Assembly: GCF_023241715.1 (NCBI RefSeq)
Contig: NZ_JALQCW010000065.1
Span: 124,001-188,000, forward strand
Source: Pseudomonas morbosilactucae
Lineage (GTDB): Bacteria > Pseudomonadota > Gammaproteobacteria > Pseudomonadales > Pseudomonadaceae
Direction of reading: 5' to 3'
Length of the DNA stretch: 64,000 bases
Below are positions 16,937-26,258 of this stretch, piece by piece (the stretch's first letter is position 1; each line of letters starts with the position of its first letter). The position numbers and the translations under genes are program-made. The notes beneath the pieces were generated by a model. That model was not told the origin of the DNA and did not search any database. It saw only the letters and a list, made by a program, of their open reading frames with translations.

Positions 16937-19581
16937 TCAGCAGTCCAGTGGGTTGCGTTTTTCCGGGTTGATACCGAACTTGGCGATGGCTTCAGCCACA
17001 ACCTTAGGTTCGATGTCACCACGGTCAGCCAAGGCTTCCAGGGCTGCCAACACCACGAAATGACGATCGACTTCGAAGAAATGACGCAGTTTCTTGCGGC
17101 TGTCGCTGCGGCCGAAACCGTCGGTGCCCAGCACCTTGAATTCCTTGGAAGGAACCCACTGACGGATCTGCTCGGCAAACAGCTTCATGTAGTCGGTGGA
17201 GGCGATGACCGGGCCTTTACGGCCGGTCAGGCATTCTTCGACGAAGGTGCGCTGTGGCTTCTGGCCAGGGTGCAGGCGGTTGTGACGCTCTACGGCCAGG
17301 CCGTCGCGGCGCAGTTCGTTGAAGCTGGTAACGCTCCATACGTCAGCGCCGATGTTGAACTCGTCACGCAGGATCTTCGCCGCTTCACGCACTTCACGCA
17401 GGATGGTGCCGGAGCCCATCAGCTGTACGTGGTGTGCCGCTTCCTTGGTGTCTTCTTCGAGCAGGTACATGCCCTTGATGATGCCTTCCTCGACACCGGC
17501 CGGCATGGCTGGTTGCTGGTAGGACTCGTTCATCACAGTGATGTAGTAGAAAACGTCCTGCTGCTCTTCGGTCATCTTCTTCATGCCGTCCTGGATGATC
17601 ACCGCCAGCTCGTAGCCGTAGGTTGGATCAAAGGTGCGGCAGTTCGGGATGGTGGCAGCCAGGATGTGGCTGTGACCGTCTTCGTGTTGCAGGCCTTCGC
17701 CGTTCAGCGTGGTGCGGCCGGCGGTGCCGCCGATCAGGAAGCCACGGGTGCGGCTGTCGCCAGCGGCCCAGGCCAGGTCACCGATACGCTGGAAGCCGAA
17801 CATCGAGTAGAAGATGTAGAACGGCAGCATGGGCTGGTTGTGGCTGGAGTACGAAGTACCGGCAGCGATGAAGGAGCTCATGGCGCCCGCTTCGTTGATG
17901 CCTTCTTCGAGGATCTGGCCCTTTTTGTCTTCCTTGTAGAACATCACCTGGTCTTTATCGACTGGCTCGTAGAGCTGGCCAACGGACGAGTAGATGCCCA
18001 ACTGACGGAACATGCCTTCCATACCGAAGGTACGGGCTTCGTCCGGGATGATTGGAACGATGCGTGGGCCGATGTCCTTGTCCTTGACCAGTTGCGCGAG
18101 GATCCGCACGAAGGCCATGGTGGTGGAGATTTCGCGGTCGCCCGAGCCGTCGAGGATGGCTTTGAGGGTGTCCAGGTCCGGCGTCGGTACGCTGAAGCTC
18201 TGGGCGCGGCGCTGTGGCACGAAACCGCCCAGTGCAGTGCGACGCTCGCTGAGGTAGCGGGCTTCGGCGCTGTTCGGCTCTGGCTTGAAGAACGGCAGGT
18301 TCTCCAGCTCTTCGTCCTTGACCGGAATGTCGAAGCGGTCGCGGAACAACTTCAGGCTGTCGACATCGACTTTCTTGGTGTTGTGCGCGGTGTTTTTCGC
18401 TTCGCCGGCACCGGTGCCATAACCCTTGATGGTCTTGGCCAGGATGACGGTAGGTTGTTCTTTGTGGTTGACCGCTTCGTGGTACGCCGCATAGACCTTG
18501 TACGGGTCTGGCCGCCACGGTTGAGTTTCCAGATCTCGTCGTCGGACAGATCGGCAACCATCGCCTTGAGTTCAGGCGTGTTGAAGAAGTGTTCACGTAC
18601 GAACGCGCCGTCTTTGGCTTTGTAGTTCTGGTACTCGCCGTCGATGACTTCGTCCATGCGACGTTGCAGGATGCCGTCGACGTCCTTGGCCAGCAGTGGG
18701 TCCCAGAAACGGCCCCAGATGACTTTGGTGACGTTCCACTGAGCTCCGCGGAACACGCCTTCGAGTTCCTGGATGATCTTGCCGTTGCCGCGAACCGGGC
18801 CGTCGAGGCGCTGCAGGTTGCAGTTGATGACGAAGATCAGGTTGTCCAGCTTCTCGCGGCCGGCCAGGGAGATGGCGCCCAGGGATTCCGGCTCGTCACA
18901 CTCGCCGTCGCCCAGGAAGCACCAGACTTTCTGCTTGCCTTCCGGAATGAAGCCACGGGCTTCCAGGTACTTCATGAAGCGTGCCTGGTAGATCGCCTGG
19001 ATCGGGCCCAGGCCCATGGACACAGTCGGGAACTGCCAGAAATCAGGCATCAGCCAAGGGTGCGGATAGGACGAAAGGCCCTGGCCGTCCACTTCCTGGC
19101 GGAAGTTGTTCATTTGTTCTTCGGTGATGCGACCTTCCATGAACGCGCGGGCGTAGACGCCTGGCGAGGTGTGGCCCTGGAAGTAGATCAGGTCGCCGCC
19201 GTGTTCGTCGGTCGGGGCCTGGAAGAAGTAGTTGAAGCCGATGTCGTACAGGGTGGCGCTGGAGGCGAAGCTGGAGATGTGACCGCCCAGGTCAGAATCT
19301 TTCAGGTTCGTGCGCATCACCATGGCCATCGCGTTCCAGCGTACCAACGAGCGAATGCGGCGTTCCATGAACAGGTCGCCAGGCATGCGTGCTTCGTGGG
19401 TGACGGGGATGGTGTTGCGGTATGGCGTGGTGATGGCGTAAGGCAGTTGCGAGCCGCTGCGGGTCGCAAGTTCGCCCATACGGGTCATCAGATAGTGAGC
19501 ACGGTCTTCGCCTTCTTTGTCGAGAACCGATTCCAGGGCGTCCAGCCATTCCTGGGTTTCGACGGGATCGAGGTCTTGCAT
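16937..19581 (-). pseudogene. aceE: pyruvate dehydrogenase E1 component, interrupted by a one-base frameshift
   Basis: Homodimeric thiamin-diphosphate E1 that decarboxylates pyruvate and acetylates the AceF lipoyl groups. The locus is 2645 bp; adding one base gives 882 codons, the standard 881-residue AceE. The first part (from MQDLDPVETQEWLDALES) includes the ThDP region GDGECDEPES and runs to KLNRGG. There the frame changes, and the rest of the protein continues in a shifted frame (from plus-strand 18508 down to 16937, including YSSHNQPMLPFYIFYSMFGF). The missing base is a G between 18508 and 18509 on the plus strand, which turns the expected HDPYKVYAAYH into QTRTRS. The start at 19581 has GGAG 8 nt upstream. 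Two GntR-type dyads lie upstream. Confidence 0.93.
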
Positions 19582-19651
19582 GGCTTGCTCCAGGGCGGAA
19601 AGGCTTCCAGAATCGGTTGCCTGAGTTTGCGACTGGCCTTGTGGGCAGACG

Positions 19652-19657
19652 ATTATA
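19652..19657 (-). promoter_or_regulatory. candidate -10 of the aceEF promoter
   Basis: Minus-strand TATAAT at 19657-19652, about 70 bp before the aceE ATG. No convincing TTGACA is seen 17 bp upstream, so an activator or a weak -35 is likely. The nearer operator dyad (19693-19707) would then lie about 35-50 bp upstream of this box. Confidence 0.4.
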
Positions 19658-19692
19658 AATTCTTGGATTGCCGGAGGGTTGATCCGGCGGCG

Positions 19693-19707
19693 TGTAGTTT
19701 TACTACA
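19693..19707. promoter_or_regulatory. candidate GntR-family operator upstream of aceE (site 1)
   Basis: TGTAGTTTTACTACA is a dyad with perfect 5-bp arms and contains TAGT-N3-ACTA at 19695-19705. This matches the TnGT-N3-ACnA pattern of FadR/PdhR-type GntR regulators. Known biology: PdhR, a pyruvate-responsive GntR protein, controls aceEF in E. coli. Which Pseudomonas regulator binds here is inference. Confidence 0.55.
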
Positions 19708-19745
19708 AATCGTCGGCCATTTCAGCCTTTCGAATGTATAGACGA

Positions 19746-19759
19746 GTAGTAAAACTACA
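19746..19759. promoter_or_regulatory. candidate GntR-family operator upstream of aceE (site 2)
   Basis: GTAGTAAAACTACA, the exact reverse complement of the first 14 bases of site 1, with TAGT-N3-ACTA at 19747-19757. The two dyad centres are 52 bp apart, close to five helical turns, which favours cooperative binding or a small loop. Apart from these sites and the -10 candidate, the 384-bp gap 19582-19965 between divergent aceE and glnE is AT-rich with no gene. Confidence 0.55.
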
Positions 19760-19965
19760 GAAGAATGGCTCGTGGCCTCCTGCTGGGTTGTGAGAATAAT
19801 CGTTACTGTTGGTCTCTGATCGACGGGAATAGGTAAAAAATTGATGTTTGCTGCCAAAGAAAAACAATTTTCAGCTATTTCTAACCTTTGTTCGACACTT
19901 CGTCACCTGGCCGGCTTTCGCCGAGCGCCGCAGCACGTACTTTCCACGCCGATCAAGGATAGCCC

Positions 19966-22905
19966 ATGAGCCTGCCCGCGCTTGCCGAACTTCCAGCGAT
20001 TCTCCAGCCATTTGTCAGCCGTGGGGAGCAGTCGTTCCGTGGTGCGGTCGCAGCGCTGGAGGGCGAGCATGATCTTGCCGCCTGGAGCCCCGAGCGCTGG
20101 GCGGCGTTTGCCCGGGTCGGCGCGGCGAGCGACTTTGTCATTGAACAGAGCGTACGTGACCCTTTGATGTTGCTGGAGCTGGTCCGCAGCGGCGAACTGG
20201 ACCGCCCCTTCGCTACCGGGGAAATGTGTGCACAGATCGCCGCCGCCGTGCAGCAGGCCGAGACCGAGGATGAGCTGGGGCGGGTGCTGCGTCGCCAGCG
20301 CACGCGGCAGCAGGTGCGGATCATCTGGCGCGACCTGACCCGCCAGGCCGACCTGGTGCAGACCTGCCGCGACCTGTCCGATATGGCCGACGCCAGCATC
20401 GACCAGGCCTATCAGTGGTTGTATCAGCGCCACAGCCAGCAATTCGGCATTCCCACCGGCCGCCGCAGTGGCGAGGCCCAGCACATGGTCATCCTCGGCA
20501 TGGGCAAGCTGGGGGCGGTGGAGCTCAATCTGTCGTCCGACATCGACCTGATCTTCGCCTACCCGGAAGGCGGCGAGACGGTGGGGGTCAAGCGCCCTCT
20601 GGATAACCAGGAGTTTTTCATCCGCCTGGGCCAGCGCCTGATCAAGGCCCTGGACCCGATGACCGTCGACGGTTTTGTGTTTCGCGTCGACATGCGCCTG
20701 CGCCCTTACGGCTCGGCGGGCGCGCTGGTGCTGAGTTTCAACGCGCTGGAGCAGTACTACCAGGACCAGGGCCGGGACTGGGAACGCTACGCCATGATCA
20801 AGGCGCGGGTGGTGGCCGGGGACCAGGTCGCCGGCGCGCAATTGCTGGAGATGCTGCGGCCCTTCGTTTATCGGCGTTACCTGGACTTTTCCGCCATCGA
20901 AGCGCTGCGCACCATGAAGCAGTTGATCCAGCAGGAAGTGCGGCGCAAGGGCATGGCGGAGAACATCAAGCTGGGCTCCGGCGGCATTCGCGAAGTGGAA
21001 TTTATCGCCCAGGCGTTTCAGCTGATCCATGGCGGTCGCGACCTGAGTCTGCAGCAGCGCCCTCTATTAAAGGTACTGAGTACCCTGGAGGGGCAGGGCT
21101 ACCTGCCGCCCGCGGTCATCAACGAGTTGCGTGAGGGCTATGAATTCCTGCGCTACACCGAGCACGCGATCCAGGCGATTGCCGACCGACAGACGCAGAT
21201 GCTGCCGGACGGCGATGCGGATCGGGCGCGTATTGCCTTTATGTTGGGTTTTACCGATTGGCAGGCGTTTCACGAACAATTGATGCACTGGCGCGGCCGG
21301 GTGGAGTGGCACTTCCGCCAGGTGATTGCCGACCCTGATGAAGAGGAAGGCGCCGAGAGTGAAGTGGTGGTGGGCGGTGAGTGGCTGCCGCTCTGGGAAG
21401 AGGCCCAGGACGAGGAGGCCGCCTGCCGTCAGTTGCAGGACGGTGGTTTCAATGATGGGCCCAAGGCCCTGAAAGCCTTGGCCGGTCTGCGTGGCAGCCC
21501 GCAACTGCGCGCCATGCAGCGCCTTGGACGGGAGCGCCTCGATGCCTTTATCCCGCGCTTGCTGGCCCAGGCCGTGGAGCATGCCAATCCTGACCTGGTG
21601 CTGGAGCGGGTGTTGCCCCTGGTCGAGGCGGTGGCACGGCGTTCCGCCTACCTGGTGCTGCTGACCGAGAACCCGGGGGCCTTGCGCCGTTTGCTGACCC
21701 TGTGTGCCGCCAGCCCGTGGATTGCCGAGCAGATCACTCGCTTCCCGCTATTGCTCGATGAATTGCTCAACGAGGGGCGCCTGTTCAAGCCGCCCCTGGC
21801 GCCGGAGTTGGCGGCCGAGTTGCGCGAGCGCCTGACGCGGATTCCCGAGGATGACCTTGAGCAGCAAATGGAAGCCTTGCGCCACTTCAAGCTGGCCCAC
21901 CGGCTGCGGGTGGCGGCGTCGGAAATCGCCGGCAGCCTGCCGTTGATGAAGGTCAGCGATTACCTGACCTGGCTGGCCGAAGCGATCCTCGAGCAAGTCC
22001 TGGCCTTGGCCTGGCGCCAGACGGTGGCCAAGTACGGCGCGCCGCAACGCAGCGACGGCACCTTGTGCGACCCAGGATTTATCATCGTCGGTTATGGCAA
22101 GGTCGGCGGGATCGAACTGGGGCACGGTTCCGACTTGGACCTGGTGTTTATCCACGACGGTGATCCTCAGGCGGAAACCGATGGCGCCAAGCCCATCGAC
22201 GGCGCGCAGTTCTTTACTCGTCTGGGCCAGCGCATCATTCACCTGCTGACCACCCAGACCAACTCCGGCCAGCTCTATGAAGTGGACATGCGCCTGCGGC
22301 CTTCCGGTGCCTCGGGGCTGTTGGTGAGTTCTCTGGGGGCGTTTGCCCGCTACCAGGAAAATGAAGCCTGGACCTGGGAACACCAGGCCCTGATCCGCGC
22401 GCGGGTGCTGGTGGGCAGCCAGGATGTCGGGCAGGCCTTTGAGAAAGTCCGCGCGGCGGTGTTGGGCAAGGCGCGGGACCTGCCCAAGCTGCGCCAGGAG
22501 GTCAGCGAGATGCGGGCCAAGATGCGCGACAACCTGGGTAGCAAGCTGACGGCCGCCGGCACGGCGGCAAATGCCTTTGAAGCCACGGCGCCGTTCGACC
22601 TCAAGCAGGATGCCGGAGGTATCGTCGATATCGAATTTATGGTGCAATACGCGACCCTGGCGTGGTCCGAAGAGCACCCGTCATTGCTGCGCTACACCGA
22701 CAATATCCGCATTCTGGAGGGCTTGGAGGAGGTTGGGCTGATGCCCGCGACCGATGCCAGCCTGTTGCGCGAGGTCTACAAAGCCTATCGCTCCGCCGCT
22801 CACCGCCAGGCCTTGCAGAATGAGGCCGGGATTATCACGGGTGATCAGTTTGTGACCCAGCGGCGGGAAGTTTTGCGGATTTGGCGTGAGCTGGGGCTAA
22901 GCTAG
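19966..22905 (+). CDS. glnE: bifunctional glutamine synthetase adenylyltransferase / adenylyl-removing enzyme
   Basis: GlnE adjusts glutamine synthetase activity by adding or removing AMP on a tyrosine, in response to PII and glutamine. The 979-residue product has two nucleotidyltransferase domains. The N-terminal (deadenylylating) one has the metal motif LSSDIDLIFAYP near residue 185 and a second repeat motif VDMRLRPYGSAG. The C-terminal (adenylylating) one has LGHGSDLDLVFIHDGD near 720 and VDMRLRPSGASG. Length and layout match the family. The start at 19966 (MSLPALAELPAIL) gives the usual N-terminus. It is divergent from aceE and followed by three small hairpins before waaF. Confidence 0.97.
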   Translation: MSLPALAELPAILQPFVSRGEQSFRGAVAALEGEHDLAAWSPERWAAFARVGAASDFVIEQSVRDPLMLLELVRSGELDRPFATGEMCAQIAAAVQQAETEDELGRVLRRQRTRQQVRIIWRDLTRQADLVQTCRDLSDMADASIDQAYQWLYQRHSQQFGIPTGRRSGEAQHMVILGMGKLGAVELNLSSDIDLIFAYPEGGETVGVKRPLDNQEFFIRLGQRLIKALDPMTVDGFVFRVDMRLRPYGSAGALVLSFNALEQYYQDQGRDWERYAMIKARVVAGDQVAGAQLLEMLRPFVYRRYLDFSAIEALRTMKQLIQQEVRRKGMAENIKLGSGGIREVEFIAQAFQLIHGGRDLSLQQRPLLKVLSTLEGQGYLPPAVINELREGYEFLRYTEHAIQAIADRQTQMLPDGDADRARIAFMLGFTDWQAFHEQLMHWRGRVEWHFRQVIADPDEEEGAESEVVVGGEWLPLWEEAQDEEAACRQLQDGGFNDGPKALKALAGLRGSPQLRAMQRLGRERLDAFIPRLLAQAVEHANPDLVLERVLPLVEAVARRSAYLVLLTENPGALRRLLTLCAASPWIAEQITRFPLLLDELLNEGRLFKPPLAPELAAELRERLTRIPEDDLEQQMEALRHFKLAHRLRVAASEIAGSLPLMKVSDYLTWLAEAILEQVLALAWRQTVAKYGAPQRSDGTLCDPGFIIVGYGKVGGIELGHGSDLDLVFIHDGDPQAETDGAKPIDGAQFFTRLGQRIIHLLTTQTNSGQLYEVDMRLRPSGASGLLVSSLGAFARYQENEAWTWEHQALIRARVLVGSQDVGQAFEKVRAAVLGKARDLPKLRQEVSEMRAKMRDNLGSKLTAAGTAANAFEATAPFDLKQDAGGIVDIEFMVQYATLAWSEEHPSLLRYTDNIRILEGLEEVGLMPATDASLLREVYKAYRSAAHRQALQNEAGIITGDQFVTQRREVLRIWRELGLS

Positions 22906-22999
22906 GCAACGTCGAGTTGCTAAAAATTATCCGGCGAACCGCTCACGGTTCGTCCAAATGAGCTGGCGGTGAAGGCCGCGGGTGCTGGATTCTCGAGGC

Positions 23000-23030
23000 G
23001 GGGAGGCGAATGCCTCCCCGGCTCGTTTTT
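23000..23030 (+). terminator. terminator-like hairpin directly upstream of waaF
   Basis: GGGGAGGC (23000-23007) pairs with GCCTCCCC (23012-23019) around a GAAT loop, extended by a C-G pair, and is followed by GCTCG and five T. The last T is only 9 nt before the waaF ATG, so the structure touches the waaF ribosome site (GGAAA). Two further hairpins lie closer to glnE: GCAAC/GTTGC at 22906-22920 and CGAACCG/CGGTTCG at 22935-22952. It probably ends glnE transcription and may also limit entry into the LPS operon. Confidence 0.6.
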
Positions 23031-23039
23031 GGAAACCAC

Positions 23040-24074
23040 ATGAATATTCTGATCGTTGGGCCCAGTTGGGTCGGTGACATGGTGATGGCGCAGACACTCT
23101 TCCAGTGCCTGAAACAACGCCATCCTCAATGCGAGATCGACGTGCTGGCCCCCGAGTGGAGCCGGCCGATCCTCGAACGCATGCCCGAAGTGCGCCAGGC
23201 CTTGAGCTTTCCCCTCGGTCACGGAGCCCTGGAGCTGGCGACACGCCGGCGCATCGGCAAGACCCTGGCCGGCCAGTACGATCAGGCGATCTTGCTGCCC
23301 AACTCTCTGAAGTCGGCGCTGGTGCCGTTTTTCGCCGGCATCCCCAAACGCACTGGCTGGCGTGGCGAGTTTCGCTACGGCCTGCTCAACGACGTGCGCA
23401 AGCTGGACAAACAACGCTACCCGCTGATGATCGAGCGCTTCATGGCCCTAGCCTATGAGCCGGGCGCCGAGCTGCCTCAGCCTTATCCGCGGCCGCGTCT
23501 GCAGATCGACCCGGCGAGCCGCGAGGCGACCCTGGCCAAGTTCGGCCTGAGCCTGGACCGCCCGGTATTGGCCCTGTGCCCGGGCGCCGAATTCGGTGAA
23601 GCCAAGCGTTGGCCATCCGAGCATTACGCCCAGGTTGCCGAATTGAAAATTCGCGAAGGCTGGCAGGTCTGGCTGTTCGGCTCGAAGAACGATCACGCGG
23701 TGGGTGAGGAAATTCGCGAGCGGCTGATCCCCGGCCTGCGGGAAGAGTCGGTCAACCTCTGTGGCGGCACCTCCCTGGCTGAAGCCATCGACCTGCTGTC
23801 TTGCGCTGATTCGGTGGTCTCCAACGACTCCGGGCTGATGCACGTAGCGGCCGCGTTGAACCGCCCGTTGGTGGCCGTCTACGGTTCGACGTCGCCGGGC
23901 TTCACCCCGCCGCTGGCGGACCAGGTGGAAGTGGTGCGCCTGGGGCTGGAATGCAGCCCGTGCTTTGACCGCACCTGCCGCTTCGGCCATTACAACTGCT
24001 TGCGTCAGCTGCTGCCGCAGCCGGTGACCGAGGCGCTGCAGCGCTTGCAGGGCACCGTGGTCGAGGTTCATTAA
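23040..24074 (+). CDS. waaF: lipopolysaccharide heptosyltransferase II
   Basis: GT9-family enzyme that adds the second L,D-heptose to the LPS inner core from ADP-heptose on the cytoplasmic face of the inner membrane. The product is 344 residues, as in P. aeruginosa. The N-terminus MNILIVGPSWVGDMVMAQTL is the typical ligand-binding motif, and the C-terminal domain has LCPGAEFGEAKRWP and VSNDSGLMHVAAAL, the ADP-heptose-binding signature. The start at 23040 is the only Met consistent with the fold and has GGAAA just upstream. It is the first gene of a tightly packed series: waaC starts 1 nt after its stop. Confidence 0.96.
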   Translation: MNILIVGPSWVGDMVMAQTLFQCLKQRHPQCEIDVLAPEWSRPILERMPEVRQALSFPLGHGALELATRRRIGKTLAGQYDQAILLPNSLKSALVPFFAGIPKRTGWRGEFRYGLLNDVRKLDKQRYPLMIERFMALAYEPGAELPQPYPRPRLQIDPASREATLAKFGLSLDRPVLALCPGAEFGEAKRWPSEHYAQVAELKIREGWQVWLFGSKNDHAVGEEIRERLIPGLREESVNLCGGTSLAEAIDLLSCADSVVSNDSGLMHVAAALNRPLVAVYGSTSPGFTPPLADQVEVVRLGLECSPCFDRTCRFGHYNCLRQLLPQPVTEALQRLQGTVVEVH

Positions 24075-24075
24075 G

Positions 24076-25137
24076 TTGCGGGTACTGTTGATCAAGACCT
24101 CATCCCTGGGGGACGTGATTCATGCGTTGCCGGCCCTGACCGATGCCGCGCGGGCGATTCCCGGGATCACCTTCGACTGGGTGGTGGAAGAAGGCTTTGC
24201 CGAGATTCCAACCTGGCATCCGGCGGTGGGCAAGGTGATTCCGGTGGCGATCCGTCGCTGGCGCAAGAACCTCTGGCAGACCATCAAGAGTGGCGAATGG
24301 CGACGCTTCAAACAGAATGTGCGCGCCACCCAATACGACTTGGTGATCGACGCCCAGGGCCTGCTGAAAAGCGCCTGGCTGACCCGTTACGTACGGGCCC
24401 CTGTGGCCGGTCTGGACAAGGACTCGGCCCGTGAGCCTTTGGCGGCGCGTTTCTATTCGCGGCGCCTGGCAGTGGCTCGTGGTCAGCATGCGGTGGAGCG
24501 AGTGCGCCAGCTGTTCGCCGTGGCCCTGGGTTATGACCTGCCTCAGGGCCTGGGGGATTACGGCCTGAGCGTCGAGCGCCTGGTGGAACTGCCGCGCAAG
24601 AACCCCTTTGTGCTGTTCCTCCACGGCACGACCTGGGACACCAAGCACTGGCCCGAAGCCTACTGGCGCGAGTTGACCGAGCGCATGGGCATGCTTGGGG
24701 TCGATGTCCAGTTGCCGTGGGGCAATCCAGCGGAGAAGGCCCGTGCCGAGCGCATTGCCGAGGGCCTGAGTAACGCCACGGTCCTGCCCAAGCTGAACCT
24801 GGCCGGTGTGGCCAAGGTGCTGGCCCAGGCCCAGGCCTGTGTCGCTGTGGACACCGGGCTGGGGCATTTGGCTGCGGCCCTGGATGTGCCGACCATTTCC
24901 CTGTTTGGCCCGACCAATCCCGGGCTGACCGGTGCCTACGGCCGGGTGCAGATTCACTTGGGCAGCAACTTCCCGTGCGCGCCCTGCCTGCAGAAGCAGT
25001 GCACCTATCAACCGTCTGCCGTTGACCAGCAGCGGTATGACCTGAAACGCGAGTGGCCGCTGTGCTTCACTCGCCTGAATCCCGAGCGTGTCGCGAGCCG
25101 ACTGAGCACGTTGTTACTGGCTGAGGAGCTGCGCTGA
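24076..25137 (+). CDS. waaC: lipopolysaccharide heptosyltransferase I
   Basis: GT9 enzyme that adds the first heptose to Kdo2-lipid A. 353 residues; the N-terminus RVLLIKTSSLGDVIHALPAL and the C-terminal VAVDTGLGHLAAALDVPTIS are family signatures. It starts with TTG at 24076, one base after the waaF stop. No ATG nearby would keep the conserved N-terminus, so the rare start is accepted, probably with coupled translation. Its stop overlaps the waaG start (TGATG). Confidence 0.95.
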   Translation: MRVLLIKTSSLGDVIHALPALTDAARAIPGITFDWVVEEGFAEIPTWHPAVGKVIPVAIRRWRKNLWQTIKSGEWRRFKQNVRATQYDLVIDAQGLLKSAWLTRYVRAPVAGLDKDSAREPLAARFYSRRLAVARGQHAVERVRQLFAVALGYDLPQGLGDYGLSVERLVELPRKNPFVLFLHGTTWDTKHWPEAYWRELTERMGMLGVDVQLPWGNPAEKARAERIAEGLSNATVLPKLNLAGVAKVLAQAQACVAVDTGLGHLAAALDVPTISLFGPTNPGLTGAYGRVQIHLGSNFPCAPCLQKQCTYQPSAVDQQRYDLKREWPLCFTRLNPERVASRLSTLLLAEELR

Positions 25138-26258
25138 TGCAATTGGCTTTTGTGTTGTACAAATATTTTCCCTTTGGCGGCCTGCAGCGCGATTTCATGC
25201 GCATTGCCCTGGAGTGCCAGCAGCGCGGCCATCAGATCCGCGTCTACACCCTGATCTGGGAAGGTGATATTCCGCCGGGCTTTGAAGTACTGGTGGCGCC
25301 GGTCAAGGCCTTCTTCAACCATCGGCGCAACGAGAAGCTCAGCGCCTGGATGGAAGCCGACCTGGCCAAGCGCCCAGTGGACCGGCTGATTGGATTCAAC
25401 AAAATGCCCGGGCTGGATGTGTACTACGCCGCCGATGGCTGCTTCGAGGACAAGGCGCAGAACCTGCGTAACTCCCTGTACCGCCGTTGGGGCCGCTACC
25501 GGCACTTCGCCGAGTACGAGCGTGCGGTGTTCGCCAAGGACGCCAAGACCGAAGTGCTGATGATTTCCGAAGTGCAGCAGCCGCTGTTCATCAAGCATTA
25601 CGACACGCCGCTGTCGCGCTTCCACCTGTTGCCGCCGGGGATTGCCCAGGACCGCCGGGCGCCGCCGAACGCGGCCGAGATTCGTGCCGAATTCCGCCGT
25701 GAGTTCGCCCTCAAGGACGACGACCTGTTGCTGGTGCAGATCGGCTCCGGGTTCAAGACCAAGGGCGTTGATCGCAGCCTCAAGGCCGTGGCTGCACTGC
25801 CGCCGGAGCTGAAGAAACGCACCCGGCTGTTTGTAATTGGCCAGGATGACCCCAAAGTATTCCAACTGCAGAGCGCCACGCTGGGGCTGGGGGAGCAGGT
25901 GCAGTTCCTCAAGGGCCGCAGCGATATTCCGCGCTTCCTGCTGGGCGCCGATCTGTTGATTCACCCGGCCTACAACGAAAACACCGGCACCGTGCTGCTC
26001 GAAGCGTTGGTGGCCGGCTTGCCGGTGCTGGTCAGCGCGGTCTGTGGTTATGCCCATTACATCGCCGAGGCCGACAGCGGCCGGGTGCTGGACGAACCCT
26101 TTGAGCAGGCCCAGCTCAATCAATACCTCAACACCATGTTGACCGACGACGCTGCACGCGCGACCTGGAGCCGGAATGGCCTGGCGTTCGCCGAGACGGC
26201 CGACCTCTATAGCATGCCGCAGCACGCTGCGGATGTGATTCTGGCGGAGCAACACTGA
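25137..26258 (+). CDS. waaG: lipopolysaccharide core glucosyltransferase I (GT4)
   Basis: WaaG adds the first outer-core hexose to heptose II at the inner membrane. In Pseudomonas this sugar is a galactosamine derivative, so the exact donor is family knowledge rather than visible here. The 373-residue GT-B protein begins MQLAFVLYKYFPFGGLQRDF, has the acceptor-side loop of WaaG, and has the donor-binding GT4 motif NENTGTVLLEALVAGLPVL with the E-x7-E pair. The ATG overlaps the waaC stop by 1 nt, and the stop overlaps waaP in the same way, so translation is coupled. Confidence 0.95.
   Translation: MQLAFVLYKYFPFGGLQRDFMRIALECQQRGHQIRVYTLIWEGDIPPGFEVLVAPVKAFFNHRRNEKLSAWMEADLAKRPVDRLIGFNKMPGLDVYYAADGCFEDKAQNLRNSLYRRWGRYRHFAEYERAVFAKDAKTEVLMISEVQQPLFIKHYDTPLSRFHLLPPGIAQDRRAPPNAAEIRAEFRREFALKDDDLLLVQIGSGFKTKGVDRSLKAVAALPPELKKRTRLFVIGQDDPKVFQLQSATLGLGEQVQFLKGRSDIPRFLLGADLLIHPAYNENTGTVLLEALVAGLPVLVSAVCGYAHYIAEADSGRVLDEPFEQAQLNQYLNTMLTDDAARATWSRNGLAFAETADLYSMPQHAADVILAEQH

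Noticed and set aside
15807..17063. Gly/Arg-rich plus-strand frame of 418 codons over aceF.
   Set aside because: It is the complement of the Ala/Pro-rich linkers and lipoyl domains of aceF, not a separate repeat protein.
22906..23039. Scar of an insertion sequence between glnE and waaF.
   Set aside because: There are hairpins but no terminal inverted repeats with a flanking target duplication, and no transposase remnant.
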